A stretch of 64,000 bases of DNA from a virus. Positions 40,436 through 49,046 of the stretch are shown here, piece by piece. How positions within the stretch are numbered: position 1 is the stretch's first letter; each line of letters starts with the position of its first letter. Below the pieces are notes generated by a model, which was given only the letters and a program-made list of their open reading frames with translations, made no database searches and was not told the origin of the DNA. The stretch lies in IMG/VR virus record IMGVR_UViG_3300042509_002208, positions 1-64,000 of that record; one strand, given 5' to 3'. The translations under genes were made by a program, and so were the position numbers.

Positions 40436-40445
40436 GGTAGACTAC
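40436..40445 (+). promoter_or_regulatory. GGNANNCTA motif (candidate late promoter -10)
   Basis: GGTAGACTAC ends 10 nt before the ATG at 40456 and 19 nt before an in-frame ATG at 40465. The usual spacing favours the second start for the endolysin. Confidence 0.4.
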
Positions 40446-40455
40446 ATCGCATTAA

Positions 40456-41616
40456 ATGCGATTCATGAGTTATGTAACCTGGGGGCAGGTTTCTCGGTGG
40501 GCGAGTGAAGCCGGCTCAAAGTTCCCCGAGCTAACTGCTGCTCAGTTTGCGCTAGAGAGCAATTGGGGCTCTCAAGTAAGCGGAAAAAATAATCTGTTTG
40601 GGCTTAAAGGTGCTGGCAGCACTGTTAAGACAACGGAGTTTATAAATGGCAAAGAAGTTATTGTCTATGATGACTTCATTGACTTTGATACACCGGAAGA
40701 GTCTGTTCAATATCTGGTTGATAGATGGTACAAAGATTATGAATATGATGGTTTGACTTATCGCGGTGTAAACAATGCCGCAACAAGAGAGGATGCTGCA
40801 AAGATGCTGGTCTCGGAAAAATATGCCACTGACCCTTTGTATAGTAGCAAACTAATTGACATAATGAATAAGAATAGCCCTCCAGTTGCCACTCCAGTTT
40901 CACAACCTAGGTCGATCAACTTAGAAGATGCAGCGAGATGGTATTCGGCTCAGCCACACCAAATCGAGGCCTGGCGCAATCTGCAGGAGACGTTAACACC
41001 AGAGCAGTTAAGCACCTTTGCGGCTGATTACCGGGCCTCCAGGAAGCCTCTAGGAGCCCCTACGATTGTATCTTTTCCTTTAAAGGTTCCATACTTCTAT
41101 CAGCGGGACAGCAAGACAGGACATGGCGAAAGATCCTGTCAGTCTTCTGCGATTGCCATGGTTGTGGAATTCTTGAATCCCGACCTGATTAAAGATGATG
41201 ATGATTATCTAAATCTGGTACTCAGATTCGGCGATACCATTTCGCAAGCGGCTCAAGCCAAAGCTCTTAATGCTTTGGGTTTAAAGTATCAATTCAAACA
41301 AAACGGAACAGAAAGTGAGCTTATCCGAATTCTTAATTTAGGGTATCCCGTACCGATTGGAATCTTGCACAAAGGAAATATTCAGAATCCTACTGGTGGA
41401 GGCCACTGGATTACTCTGATTGGTTATGATGAAAAATACTTCTATGTGCATGATCCGTTTGGTGAACTGGATCTCATCAATGGAGGATATCCGAAGACTG
41501 GACCGACTGATGGCAAGTCCAAGAAATACACCAGAGCAAATCTGCTTAAGCGTTGGCTAATCCACAGCAAGAGCGATGGCTGGCTTTGGGATCTTAGCGA
41601 GAATAAGCGGCAATGA
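40456..41616 (+). CDS. Two-domain endolysin: glucosaminidase plus C39-like peptidase
   Basis: A 386-residue protein; the true start may be the ATG at 40465. Residues about 5-145 form a glucosaminidase domain (E34 in FALESNWGSQVSGKNNLFGLKG, written across the active-site helix) that cuts the glycan strand. Residues about 215-375 form a papain-like C39 peptidase domain with C228 (RSCQSSAIAM), H317 (GGHWITLIGYD) and D333 (VHDPFGE). A linker of about 60 residues joins them. There is no signal peptide, so release needs a holin. One protein could thus cut both sugar and peptide bonds of peptidoglycan. Confidence 0.85.
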   Translation: MRFMSYVTWGQVSRWASEAGSKFPELTAAQFALESNWGSQVSGKNNLFGLKGAGSTVKTTEFINGKEVIVYDDFIDFDTPEESVQYLVDRWYKDYEYDGLTYRGVNNAATREDAAKMLVSEKYATDPLYSSKLIDIMNKNSPPVATPVSQPRSINLEDAARWYSAQPHQIEAWRNLQETLTPEQLSTFAADYRASRKPLGAPTIVSFPLKVPYFYQRDSKTGHGERSCQSSAIAMVVEFLNPDLIKDDDDYLNLVLRFGDTISQAAQAKALNALGLKYQFKQNGTESELIRILNLGYPVPIGILHKGNIQNPTGGGHWITLIGYDEKYFYVHDPFGELDLINGGYPKTGPTDGKSKKYTRANLLKRWLIHSKSDGWLWDLSENKRQ

Positions 41617-41834
41617 GACAACAAATTTTATTGCCGTTCTTGCCAGGCTATATGTTCGATGGAAACAGGGTTGTGTCCACGGGCGTGGCCCTCCCTCCTA
41701 CTCAGCACATCCACCCTGAAACGGGTGAGATCGTCTATTATCTGAAACCGATCTTCGATATCGGCGGCGCGTCAATCGGTTTATTCATTCGGCACAAGGG
41801 AATCACTGATTGGGTGGATGCACTGGGGGAGTAG
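41613..41834 (+). CDS. Small hypothetical protein after the endolysin
   Basis: A 73-residue protein coupled to the endolysin by an ATGA overlap. It has PPTQHIHPETGEIVYYL and FIRHKGITDWVDALGE segments; no membrane segment. Co-translation suggests a lysis-related or late role, but no family is recognised. Confidence 0.6.
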   Translation: MRQQILLPFLPGYMFDGNRVVSTGVALPPTQHIHPETGEIVYYLKPIFDIGGASIGLFIRHKGITDWVDALGE

Positions 41835-41842
41835 ACTCCCCC
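41825..41842. terminator. Hairpin between convergent operons
   Basis: GGGGGAG (41825-41831) pairs with CTCCCCC (41836-41842) around TAGA. The TAG stop of the rightward gene is in the loop. No long T-run follows on either strand, but the position between convergent transcripts fits a bidirectional terminator. Confidence 0.55.
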
Positions 41843-41871
41843 AATACAGGTTCCCCCGAACCAATTACAGT

Positions 41872-42333
41872 TTAACGGTCCTCTAGGGGAATTCCTTCGT
41901 CTTCGTCGTCAGCATCGTCACTGGTTGCGTAGGTTAGGCCTGGGATGCTTTCGACAACCATCCGCATGTAACGATGAATATCTTCCTCTTCCCAATCGCA
42001 TTCGTTATACAGGCGGGAACCAAGTTCGTTGAGTGCCATTGAATGGTTCTCACGCCAGAAGCCGATATTTAAAGCGTCTTCTTTTACCTTGGATACCATC
42101 ATCAATATTTCTAATTCTGTGCTCATGTCTGACTGGAGGACGACCTGTTCTGTGTAATTGGTCCGCTTCCTGTCAATCAGCCAGAGGACAAATTTAAAAG
42201 AATGAGCAACGCCGCGTAACGCTAAATCTGATAAGGTAACGTGAACATTCACAAAGAATTCAAATATAATCCTCAGTCCTTCTATAAAGTTCTCGCCGAA
42301 TGAGCCAACTAAGTTGTAGAGCTTGTTTCTCAT
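41872..42333 (-). CDS. Hypothetical protein, end of the leftward replication operon
   Basis: A 153-residue, largely helical protein with a strongly acidic C-terminus (DDADDEDEGIPLEDR). The N-terminal half is amphipathic (FGENFIEGLRIIFEFF) but not clearly transmembrane. It overlaps the helicase stop by 4 nt, so a link to replication is likely. Family not recognised. Confidence 0.6.
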   Translation of the reverse strand: MRNKLYNLVGSFGENFIEGLRIIFEFFVNVHVTLSDLALRGVAHSFKFVLWLIDRKRTNYTEQVVLQSDMSTELEILMMVSKVKEDALNIGFWRENHSMALNELGSRLYNECDWEEEDIHRYMRMVVESIPGLTYATSDDADDEDEGIPLEDR

Positions 42334-44102
42334 CGTCTGATCCTGGAACTTTTGACAACATCAATGTTTTGCATCGTGTCATCATTTTTCAGACTTGAGG
42401 TCTGATAGTCCAATTGTATCAGCGACATCGAAACAAATCCCTGGACAGTTAAGATTTGCTCGTTTGGAGGTTGACCTTCCCAGAAAGCTTGCCTGCCGCG
42501 TACCTTAGAGTGCCAAACCTCAAGTTTTCGATCGTTAGGTTCTCCTTCCGCAGCCTTATGTTTACGAATGAGCCAGACCGCATGGGAGACATGCGACAAG
42601 GCGTCAGTGCCACGAATCTGATCAAGCTCTGGTGGTCTTGGTTGGGCCTTCATATCTTGTTGTTCATTCTTGATTCCTACTTGGTTCATCTGAGCCAGGA
42701 CAAACAGATCGATGTCCAGTTCCTTGGCTGCGGTCATCAGCTTGTAGGCTCTTTCTTCCAGCATTGAAGGATTATCGCGAGGAGCCTTTTGGTGTCGCGA
42801 CAGGACGTGGAAGTGATCGAGAACAACTGCTCTCAGTTCCGGATTCTGTGCTTTCATTGCACGCATCGAATTAACAACAGTGTCAACACATGCGCCCCAT
42901 GGAGCCTCAATCAACAACTTGCCATGCTGTTGTTCAAGTTCAAAAGCAAGCATCCCAATCAGATTAGCTAGGCTCTCTTTGTCATTCAGATTAGGACTTT
43001 CAAGTTCACCCACTGTGACGTAACCAATTCCATCTTCAGTGGCTTTCCAGTGGTAGCCATGCTTTGCCAGCAGCTTTCGACTAAGGCTTGCCATCAGCCT
43101 TGCTTCGATAGCCGGATAATCAAGTTCTGCTGAAATAAATCCAACTGTCAGTCCTTTGGTGCATAACGAAGCTGCTATCTGACAGCCAATTGCCGTTTTG
43201 CCCACAGAGGTTCTGGCGGCAACGGTCATAAGACGCCCACCACAAGACTTGCGGGTATCGGGATAGGCGACACCACCTTCAATATCAATATCAAAAGCAT
43301 CAATACCAGTAGATGCTGGTCTTGTGATTCTGGAGAGCGCAGACAGACGATCAATCCAGTTCTGTCTTTGTGCGCCTGGATTACCGATAATAGCATCAAT
43401 CAATCCAACTGCCTGTCCCTGGTTGCCAATACTGCCGCGCATCATCCCAACGCCTTCCATAGCGCGTTGCTGTAAATATTCAAGCGCTTCTTCTAATTTT
43501 GTATCAGCTTTTATGTTTTGTTTTGCATTATGAAGAGTCTCAAGATACAGCGCTCTAACTCGTACTTGTTTTAGTACGTCTAATGCTGTCTCCCACTCCG
43601 ATATTTCGTCACCGTATCTTTCTATTGTTTCTGGATCGGCGAGTTCTGTTATCGTTTGATTAAAATCAATTAGCGATACACTTCTGGATGATTGATTGAG
43701 ATTAGAATAGTTCGCAATCAAAGATTCACGGGAAATTACCTGACCGGTTCTTTCTCCTATGAATGTTAGATCTATTTCTTTGGCGATAGCTCGAAAGCAT
43801 TCGTCAGACCAAAGAGATGAGGGTATTAGTTGATTATGACCAATACCAAATCCAGTCCTAAGCTGAGACCACAATTCTCTGGCGAGACCGCTCCTTGACG
43901 ACAAGACGCGGCTAAGAACAATCGCTTCCTGACTGATTGTTTCTTCTCGTTCTTGTACGCTTGTTGGCTGAAGCTTGTCTACGGTACGCGCAACTTCCAT
44001 TGCACGATGGATGACCTCTGTATTGGTTGAGACAATACGGTCCCCTTCGGACTGGAGTAGCCCGAGGTCTACGGCTTTCTGGAGGTAGAAAGGTAAGGTC
44101 AT
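42330..44102 (-). CDS. DnaB-type replicative helicase
   Basis: A 590-residue protein. The C-terminal RecA-like domain has Walker A ARTSVGKT (Lys302), Walker B LRAVVLDHFHVL, and the DnaB-typical segments FVLAQMNQVG and DQIRGTDALSHVSHAVWLIRK. It unwinds DNA at the phage fork as a hexamer. The N-terminal domain is longer than in typical DnaB (about 290 residues before the Walker motif) and poorly conserved, perhaps for binding the primase at 54293 or the upstream gene product. It lies 6 nt downstream of the probable loader gene. Confidence 0.9.
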   Translation of the reverse strand: MTLPFYLQKAVDLGLLQSEGDRIVSTNTEVIHRAMEVARTVDKLQPTSVQEREETISQEAIVLSRVLSSRSGLARELWSQLRTGFGIGHNQLIPSSLWSDECFRAIAKEIDLTFIGERTGQVISRESLIANYSNLNQSSRSVSLIDFNQTITELADPETIERYGDEISEWETALDVLKQVRVRALYLETLHNAKQNIKADTKLEEALEYLQQRAMEGVGMMRGSIGNQGQAVGLIDAIIGNPGAQRQNWIDRLSALSRITRPASTGIDAFDIDIEGGVAYPDTRKSCGGRLMTVAARTSVGKTAIGCQIAASLCTKGLTVGFISAELDYPAIEARLMASLSRKLLAKHGYHWKATEDGIGYVTVGELESPNLNDKESLANLIGMLAFELEQQHGKLLIEAPWGACVDTVVNSMRAMKAQNPELRAVVLDHFHVLSRHQKAPRDNPSMLEERAYKLMTAAKELDIDLFVLAQMNQVGIKNEQQDMKAQPRPPELDQIRGTDALSHVSHAVWLIRKHKAAEGEPNDRKLEVWHSKVRGRQAFWEGQPPNEQILTVQGFVSMSLIQLDYQTSSLKNDDTMQNIDVVKSSRIRR

Positions 44103-44108
44103 AATCGA

Positions 44109-45110
44109 TTATAGCTCGTCATCGTAACGCCAGAAGCGCTCGCGTGACTCCTCAGGTTCAGGGATATTGCTAGGCCAGCTTGGTAGCTGGTACTTCATTC
44201 TAAATTTAGACGGATCAAGTTTTTCTTTGATGAATTGTTCTTCTACTTCCAGGATTTGATCCGATAATGTATCTATGCTACCGGGATCATTTCTGAGCAT
44301 GTTAAAATATAGATAATGGAGTTCATCATATCGATCAATTAGTTTCCTAAGCCTTGCTGGTAGTGTTACTTGATCTGTTCGATCTTCCTCGTTAACAGCT
44401 TCTGCTTCGTCATAATTTAATCCTTCATTGTAAAGCGAATATACATTTTGATATTTCTTTTGCATCGGAGCGCCAATCCCGATAATACTTTGAAGTGTCT
44501 TACTGGTGTTCTCCTTTGACCAGAACGGTGAATGGTCAACTCCGGCTTTGAGTATAGAGAAGAAGTGTTCATAGTCGTGTGGAGTTATCTCAAGCGCTTT
44601 GATATGAAGGTCTAATGATTTCATGAGCTGATCGCTCATTTTATTAATCTTAGCGTAATCTTTGGGCCGATAATTATTCCAAGCAATTCTTGCTTGTTCT
44701 AGGTAGTTTACTTTTTGCTTTTGTTCTTTTGGTTCTGACTTGGGCGCTTTTTCATAATAAGATGGATCAAGGATTTCCGTATCAACTATCTCTCGGCTTC
44801 TTATATCTGCAACTCTAAGTTTTCTCAGAACAGGAATTGGGTCTTTTAATATAATATGTTCGTTGGTACCAGAGATAAAACCTAGTTCTCTAAGTTCTGC
44901 CATACATCTAATCCTGGTGGCACGATGTATACCAATTCTTCTATCCAGAACTCCTTTGTCTACGGGCATGTAATCAGCCTGGCTGGCCAGGATCATCCAA
45001 AGAAGCTTGGTGTTCGCCTGCAAATCATCGCAATAAAGCAACTCAAATGGAGCCTTTGCGAAGCGCCCTACTGCCCAGTCGTGGCTTTTTGAGATCGAAA
45101 TCTTAGTCAT
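44109..45110 (-). CDS. Probable replication initiation / helicase loader protein
   Basis: A 333-residue protein. Residues about 35-85 form a winged helix-turn-helix (LLWMILASQADYMPVD, LDRRIGIHRATRIRCMAELRELGFI). Such N-terminal domains are found in phage replisome organisers and DnaD-like loaders. The rest is helical without an ATPase motif. As first gene of the operon upstream of the helicase, it probably recognises the origin or loads the helicase. The specific family is not certain. Confidence 0.6.
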   Translation of the reverse strand: MTKISISKSHDWAVGRFAKAPFELLYCDDLQANTKLLWMILASQADYMPVDKGVLDRRIGIHRATRIRCMAELRELGFISGTNEHIILKDPIPVLRKLRVADIRSREIVDTEILDPSYYEKAPKSEPKEQKQKVNYLEQARIAWNNYRPKDYAKINKMSDQLMKSLDLHIKALEITPHDYEHFFSILKAGVDHSPFWSKENTSKTLQSIIGIGAPMQKKYQNVYSLYNEGLNYDEAEAVNEEDRTDQVTLPARLRKLIDRYDELHYLYFNMLRNDPGSIDTLSDQILEVEEQFIKEKLDPSKFRMKYQLPSWPSNIPEPEESRERFWRYDDEL

Positions 45111-45355
45111 GGCGGGGGAACCAACGTCGACAGGCTAGCCGCTTTTGGATTCTTGTCAAATTATTACGATTTACAACGAAACAATTTGCAACAATGCTGA
45201 TAAATGCAACAAAACAGGTTGCTTCTTGAAACACAATATGTTGACTCGTGAAACGATGGCGTGTTGTGTTTTGCTACAGGGGGCAGAGGAGCGCGTTGCA
45301 AAAAACAACCCTATACTAGAATAGTATTTAAGCTTCTTACAGAGGCTTAAGGTTT
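45111..45355. promoter_or_regulatory. Divergent control region with GCAAC repeats, possible origin
   Basis: This 245-bp gap separates the leftward replication operon from the rightward early genes. It is AT-rich in the middle and holds TTGCAACA (45186), ATGCAACA (45204), and inverted copies GTTGC (45218) and GTTGCA (45295). It also has TTGACT at 45241 and CCTATACTAG at 45310, the latter like a -10. The repeats could be operator or initiator-binding sites. No gene is seen in it. Confidence 0.5.
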
Positions 45356-45730
45356 TTGTTTAAACCACTAGAACAAAAACAACAACTAGAACAACTAGAT
45401 TGGCTGCAGCGCTCCGCGCCAGGTCGTTATGGTGGTGGCATGGAGAAGCAACCAACCAAGCGATCGGCCAAGGAGGTCCAGGCGGCAGAGGAAGCCTGGG
45501 AGGAAATCGGCGCTGCCCTGGCTGCAACGGTTGTGGAGGGCGGGAAGAGCCGTTCCTGGGTTTGGGACTTGATAAAACCGCTTGGTTTGTACAAGCGTTG
45601 GATGGTCGGTTATTGGATTGAGAAATACGAGACTCTTAATGCGGCCCGTTTAGAAGCTCTTAAGAAAAACAAAAGATCCCGGAAAAAAGTCCTGGAATTG
45701 GTTCCGGTATTTGACGAACGGACGGATTAG
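45356..45730 (+). CDS. Hypothetical early protein, helical and basic
   Basis: A 124-residue protein from TTG 45356 with AGAGG upstream; an ATG at 45440 would give 96 residues. It is helical with a Trp-rich middle (SWVWDLIKPLGLYKRW) and a basic segment (ALKKNKRSRKKVLEL). As first rightward gene from the divergent region, it may be an early regulator or DNA-binding protein. Family not recognised. Confidence 0.55.
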   Translation: MFKPLEQKQQLEQLDWLQRSAPGRYGGGMEKQPTKRSAKEVQAAEEAWEEIGAALAATVVEGGKSRSWVWDLIKPLGLYKRWMVGYWIEKYETLNAARLEALKKNKRSRKKVLELVPVFDERTD

Positions 45731-45768
45731 TGGTATCTGTTATCCTGAATAGACACCCCATCTAAACC

Positions 45769-46485
45769 ATGGCCGAGATTCCGAACCTTGCTGGAGTAGC
45801 AACAACTGATCTTGTCGAAACCATTGGCTCCGGCAGTTTTAAAGCTAGTTATATCAATTGGTCGCGAACCTTAAATCTGCTACGTCAGAACGCGCCTGGC
45901 TGGAACGTTGAAGCTGTAGCTTCCATCGATGGCGGACTGATCCATCGAGATCCGGTTGGCGGTCACCTGATGATTTGCTATCGACACATCGATGGCACAG
46001 TGACTCCTCAGGTTCCGCAGGCGATCATGGATCACCGGAACCAAGCGATTCCTTACGAGAAGATTACGGCCAGAGACGTGAGTGATACGCATCGTCGCGG
46101 AGCTTGTCTCGTGGCTGCAATGCAGTTTGGCCTTGCTCATGAGCTGTGGGCCAAGATGCCCCTTGAGAGCGGTTACGGCTCTGATGTGGATAAAGACGCG
46201 CCGCGCATCTCAGAGGCCCCCAGAACAGCCTCTGAGCCGCCTCAGAAGGCGGTAACGAAGGAAGACTTCCTGGAAGCCGCCCTGGAGAAGGGGCTCCATA
46301 CAAAAGCTGCAGAGGCGCTGCTAGAAAAAGTTGGCACAAACTACGCTGGTGGCGTCAAAACATTGGCAGCCAAAGACCTGGCCTGGGTTGACCAGCAAAA
46401 CGCTCCTTTCTTGGAGGAAGCTGCCCCAAAGCAATCGAAGCCAGCGGCAAAGAAAACTACCAAGCCAGACCCCAGCGAGTACTAG
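45769..46485 (+). CDS. Single-strand annealing protein, Sak/DUF1071 family
   Basis: A 238-residue protein. The first 130 residues carry the family pattern: YINWSRTLNLLRQNAPGW, a VTPQVPQAIMDHRNQAI strand-helix, and TARDVSDTHRRGACLVAAMQFGLAHELW in segments. These Rad52-like proteins anneal complementary strands during phage recombination. The C-terminal 100 residues are a linker with basic tail (KPAAKKTTKPDP). It works with the exonuclease at 49429 and SSB at 47501. Confidence 0.85.
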   Translation: MAEIPNLAGVATTDLVETIGSGSFKASYINWSRTLNLLRQNAPGWNVEAVASIDGGLIHRDPVGGHLMICYRHIDGTVTPQVPQAIMDHRNQAIPYEKITARDVSDTHRRGACLVAAMQFGLAHELWAKMPLESGYGSDVDKDAPRISEAPRTASEPPQKAVTKEDFLEAALEKGLHTKAAEALLEKVGTNYAGGVKTLAAKDLAWVDQQNAPFLEEAAPKQSKPAAKKTTKPDPSEY

Positions 46486-46616
46486 AGAAACAAGATTTCC
46501 CCAGACTGCTGGACTACCAAGAACTTCCCCAAGCGGAGTTCATCGATGTAGCAGCCAGCAGCTTGGCGAAATATTTCTCTGGAGAAATTATTAAAGATTA
46601 CGAGGGGCCTGTCTAA
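46482..46616 (+). CDS. Possible -1 frame extension or small ORF after the annealing protein
   Basis: In the -1 frame relative to the annealing gene, the sequence stays open across its stop and reads like protein (FPRLLDYQELPQAEFIDVAA, then KYFSGEIIKDYEGPV) to a TAA in the loop of the next terminator. There is no ATG, GTG or TTG start before 46563. It may be expressed by frameshifting or from a CTG, or be a remnant. Confidence 0.3.
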   Translation, partial: LEKQDFPRLLDYQELPQAEFIDVAASSLAKYFSGEIIKDYEGPV

Positions 46617-46627
46617 GCCCCTTTTTC
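46603..46627 (+). terminator. Rho-independent terminator
   Basis: AGGGGC at 46603-46608 pairs with GCCCCT at 46617-46622 around an 8-nt loop, followed by TTTTTCT. Confidence 0.8.
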
Positions 46628-46660
46628 TCTGTTAGATTGATTTTGCTAATTCCTTTGACG

Positions 46661-47473
46661 ATGGAACTCAACCAGGACAGCCTGACCCACTGGATGAACA
46701 GAGCCGGGTCTAAGCCCCTGTTGGATCAGGTTGAAATTGATAATATCGCCAGGATTATCCAGTCATCCGAGCCTGGCTCTAAGAAATATAAAAAATATGT
46801 CAACAAGATTGTCGAGCACAACCTTCGCCTTGTCGTGAAGTTTGTCCATGCGTTTATGACGCATAAGACGATGAACAATTGGGGATCGCCAGATACCCTT
46901 GACTATCTTCAAGTTGGTTCACTTGGCTTGTATCGGGCAGCAGAAAAGTACGACCCAGATAGAGGATATAAGTTTTCTACTTACGCAACACACTGGATTC
47001 GTTCATTTGTCGGCAGGTATAACCTGAAAACAATGAGCACTTTTACGATACCAGAGCACGCCTCTCGTAATGCTCATTATTTTGAGGCTCACGGGACTCC
47101 AAAGAGACGCAAAAGTGGCGTCATGCCAACCGATGGCGAAACAGTCGAAATGGTCAAGCTATTGCGTAATGCGCAACGGCCTATGTCGCTGGATGTAACC
47201 ATTGATGCCTGTGGCGTTACATTGCTTGACACCATAGATAGGCAATACGAGGCGCCGGATGCTTTTGTTGAAGGGTGCTTCGATACAGAGACTGAAGACC
47301 TCTTCGTTAAAGCCGGGCTCAGCGGAAAACAGATCTTCATCCTTCGAGGACTCTTCGTTGATAACGCCAAAGCAGGTGACATCCAAAAGGATCTATGCAT
47401 CTCCCAAGGGCAGTATCTGAAACTAAAGAAGCAGGCTTTGGACTCGCTAAAGTCTGTATTAGAACCGGTATAA
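46661..47473 (+). CDS. Sigma-70 family factor with regions 2 and 4
   Basis: A 270-residue protein from ATG 46661. It has a region 1.2-like start (SLTHWMNRAGSKPLL) and a well-conserved region 2 (VEHNLRLVVKFV, DYLQVGSLGLYRAAEKYDPD, YKFSTYATHWIRSFVGRY). The C-terminus (LSGKQIFILRGLF, then ISQGQYLKLKKQALDSLKSVL) fits region 4. It probably redirects host RNA polymerase to phage promoters, both -35 and -10 types. It follows a terminator and precedes ssb. Confidence 0.85.
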   Translation: MELNQDSLTHWMNRAGSKPLLDQVEIDNIARIIQSSEPGSKKYKKYVNKIVEHNLRLVVKFVHAFMTHKTMNNWGSPDTLDYLQVGSLGLYRAAEKYDPDRGYKFSTYATHWIRSFVGRYNLKTMSTFTIPEHASRNAHYFEAHGTPKRRKSGVMPTDGETVEMVKLLRNAQRPMSLDVTIDACGVTLLDTIDRQYEAPDAFVEGCFDTETEDLFVKAGLSGKQIFILRGLFVDNAKAGDIQKDLCISQGQYLKLKKQALDSLKSVLEPV

Positions 47474-47500
47474 TGTACTGTAAACCCTTTTTGGGGAACG

Positions 47501-47851
47501 ATGGCTACGATTGCAATTGCAGGAACTGTTACTGGAAAGGCAGGCGAATCTCCTGTCACTCTAAAGACGTTTGATAACGGGGATACTGTCGCAAGCTTCT
47601 CGGTTGCTGACCGGGCATATGTATATGCCAAGCCAGGCGAAGATCGCCAAGGTCAATTCTATCGCTGCGAAGTGCGCGGCAAAGCTGCCGAAATCGCTGC
47701 AGAGCGGATCAACCGTGGTGACAAAGTGGGTGTTTCTGGGCAACTGGTTCAGCGAACCTATAACGACAAGCTGTATCTTGACGTGAAGAACGCCTCGATT
47801 ACTTTCCTGGAAACTCGCAACCAGGACTCCAAGGGCGAAATGCCGTTCTGA
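47501..47851 (+). CDS. ssb: Single-stranded DNA-binding protein
   Basis: A 116-residue OB-fold protein (ATIAIAGTVTGKAGESP, FSVADRAY, FYRCEVRGKAAEIAAERINRGDKVGVSGQL in parts). It ends in the acidic-hydrophobic tip GEMPF used by SSB proteins to recruit partners. It coats single strands during replication and recombination. A TATAAT-containing sequence (GGTATAATGT, 47467) lies 24 nt upstream of the ATG. Confidence 0.9.
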   Translation: MATIAIAGTVTGKAGESPVTLKTFDNGDTVASFSVADRAYVYAKPGEDRQGQFYRCEVRGKAAEIAAERINRGDKVGVSGQLVQRTYNDKLYLDVKNASITFLETRNQDSKGEMPF

Positions 47852-47862
47852 TCTAGAGCACC

Positions 47863-47882
47863 GGGCCGGCGAAAGTCGGCCC
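47863..47882 (+). terminator. GNRA-capped hairpin after ssb
   Basis: GGGCCGGC pairs with GTCGGCCC around a GAAA tetraloop. No T-run follows, so it may stabilise the ssb mRNA end rather than terminate. Confidence 0.5.
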
Positions 47883-47897
47883 TAGCTATTTAACATA

Positions 47898-48353
47898 ATG
47901 GAAAGCGCCAAACACGAATTGCCAGGAGGTATCGGCCTTTTCATTGATGAAATGCCATTGTTGACGACGGCTCAGGTGCGGCCTTATGTTATTGCTACAT
48001 TGCTGCATCGTGGAGCTGTTCGATACGGAGAAGTGCTTAGTAGTTTGACTCCTCACTGCTCTACTTCTGATCTTAAAACAGGCGGATGGGATCCGCTTGA
48101 TGGAGAATGGTGTGAAGGAACTCGTCTAGAGAAGTTAGTAGACGAAGTGCTTGGTGAATTCACCTCTGAAGGAGTAGTTCGTTATAATGAGGAGCAGGAG
48201 CTTTGGGTGCTTACATCAAAGCATTTATCAACAATTATCTCGTGGGTTGCTGCACTTGGAGCAAAAATGCCGAGTCATCTCTTGATGGAGATGAGTAGAG
48301 ATCAGCTTTGTCGAATACCTGATTACATCAACATCGAAAATGAGAACACTTAA
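47898..48353 (+). CDS. Hypothetical protein, possible winged-helix fold
   Basis: A 151-residue protein. VRPYVIATLLHRGAVRYGEVLSSL followed by LVDEVLGEFTSEGVVRYNEEQELWVLT (in parts) has the helix-helix-wing rhythm of a winged helix. DNA binding is possible but unproven. It overlaps the next gene by 14 nt in a tightly packed run to 49410. Confidence 0.5.
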   Translation: MESAKHELPGGIGLFIDEMPLLTTAQVRPYVIATLLHRGAVRYGEVLSSLTPHCSTSDLKTGGWDPLDGEWCEGTRLEKLVDEVLGEFTSEGVVRYNEEQELWVLTSKHLSTIISWVAALGAKMPSHLLMEMSRDQLCRIPDYINIENENT

Positions 48354-48591
48354 GGACGGAACCGTCAAGTACAAGAAAAGTTCATACAAAGAATCAGAAA
48401 GGCTGTCGATGCCTTCTTTCCCTTTGCCTCGTTTTACGAAAGGGTCAAAGGTGCAAGTTTACCTTGGTGCCGGGTGGGGTTCTGGTTATGTCGTCGATAG
48501 TTACCAGGATCGTTGTGTCGTTAGGCTTTCTATGGGCAATCGAATCATCACAGTATTCGATGCTCGTTCGGTCCGCGCTGCCCAGGAATGA
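48340..48591 (+). CDS. Small protein with an SH3/KOW-like segment
   Basis: An 83-residue protein. After a basic N-terminus, KGSKVQVYLGAGWGSGYVVD, CVVRLSMGNR and TVFDARSVR give the strand pattern of a small SH3-like barrel, often found in nucleic-acid or protein binders. Overlaps both neighbours. No specific function. Confidence 0.5.
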   Translation: MRTLKDGTVKYKKSSYKESERLSMPSFPLPRFTKGSKVQVYLGAGWGSGYVVDSYQDRCVVRLSMGNRIITVFDARSVRAAQE

Positions 48592-49046
48592 AAACTCAAA
48601 AGCAAATTGAGTCTGTATGTGACTCCATCAAGAACATGCTTCTTGAAAAGAACAAGAAGTATGGAGACTCTGCACTGTCGCCAGTCAGAATCTTCAGCAA
48701 GGCTGATGCTGTCGAGCAGATCTTGGTCAGGATTGACGACAAGCTCTCTCGTATTTCTAAGGGAGTGGGACTTGTTGCTGCTGATGAGGATGTAGTCAAT
48801 GACTTGATTGGCTATCTGATCTTGCTGAAGATTGCTAAACAGCAAGACTCTTCTCAGTGGGATGGTAGTGACATTGAACCCACCCCTGGCAAGCAATCGG
48901 CGACCATGTACGACGACATCATTTCTTTCAACACTAACTCCGTCGAACAATATTTCGGGAACAATATGGCTAATTCCTGGATCTCTTGTAGTCAGGAGGA
49001 CGCTACTCTTGCCGATGTCTACTCCTCGGGAGATCGTTTCGCCTGA
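48588..49046 (+). CDS. Nucleotide-modification-associated (DUF1599-like) protein
   Basis: A 152-residue protein. LLEKNKKYGDSALSPVRIFS, IDDKLSRI and EDVVNDLIGYLILLKIA match the all-helical domain found in phage proteins linked to nucleotide modification and related to MazG-type folds. It may bind or hydrolyse a nucleotide. The last 50 residues are disordered. It overlaps the RusA gene by 32 nt. Confidence 0.65.
   Translation: MKTQKQIESVCDSIKNMLLEKNKKYGDSALSPVRIFSKADAVEQILVRIDDKLSRISKGVGLVAADEDVVNDLIGYLILLKIAKQQDSSQWDGSDIEPTPGKQSATMYDDIISFNTNSVEQYFGNNMANSWISCSQEDATLADVYSSGDRFA

Noticed and set aside
48832-49014. Upstream extension of the RusA frame
   Set aside because: It lies fully inside the upstream DUF1599-like gene in another frame, and RusA family length fits the ATG at 49015.
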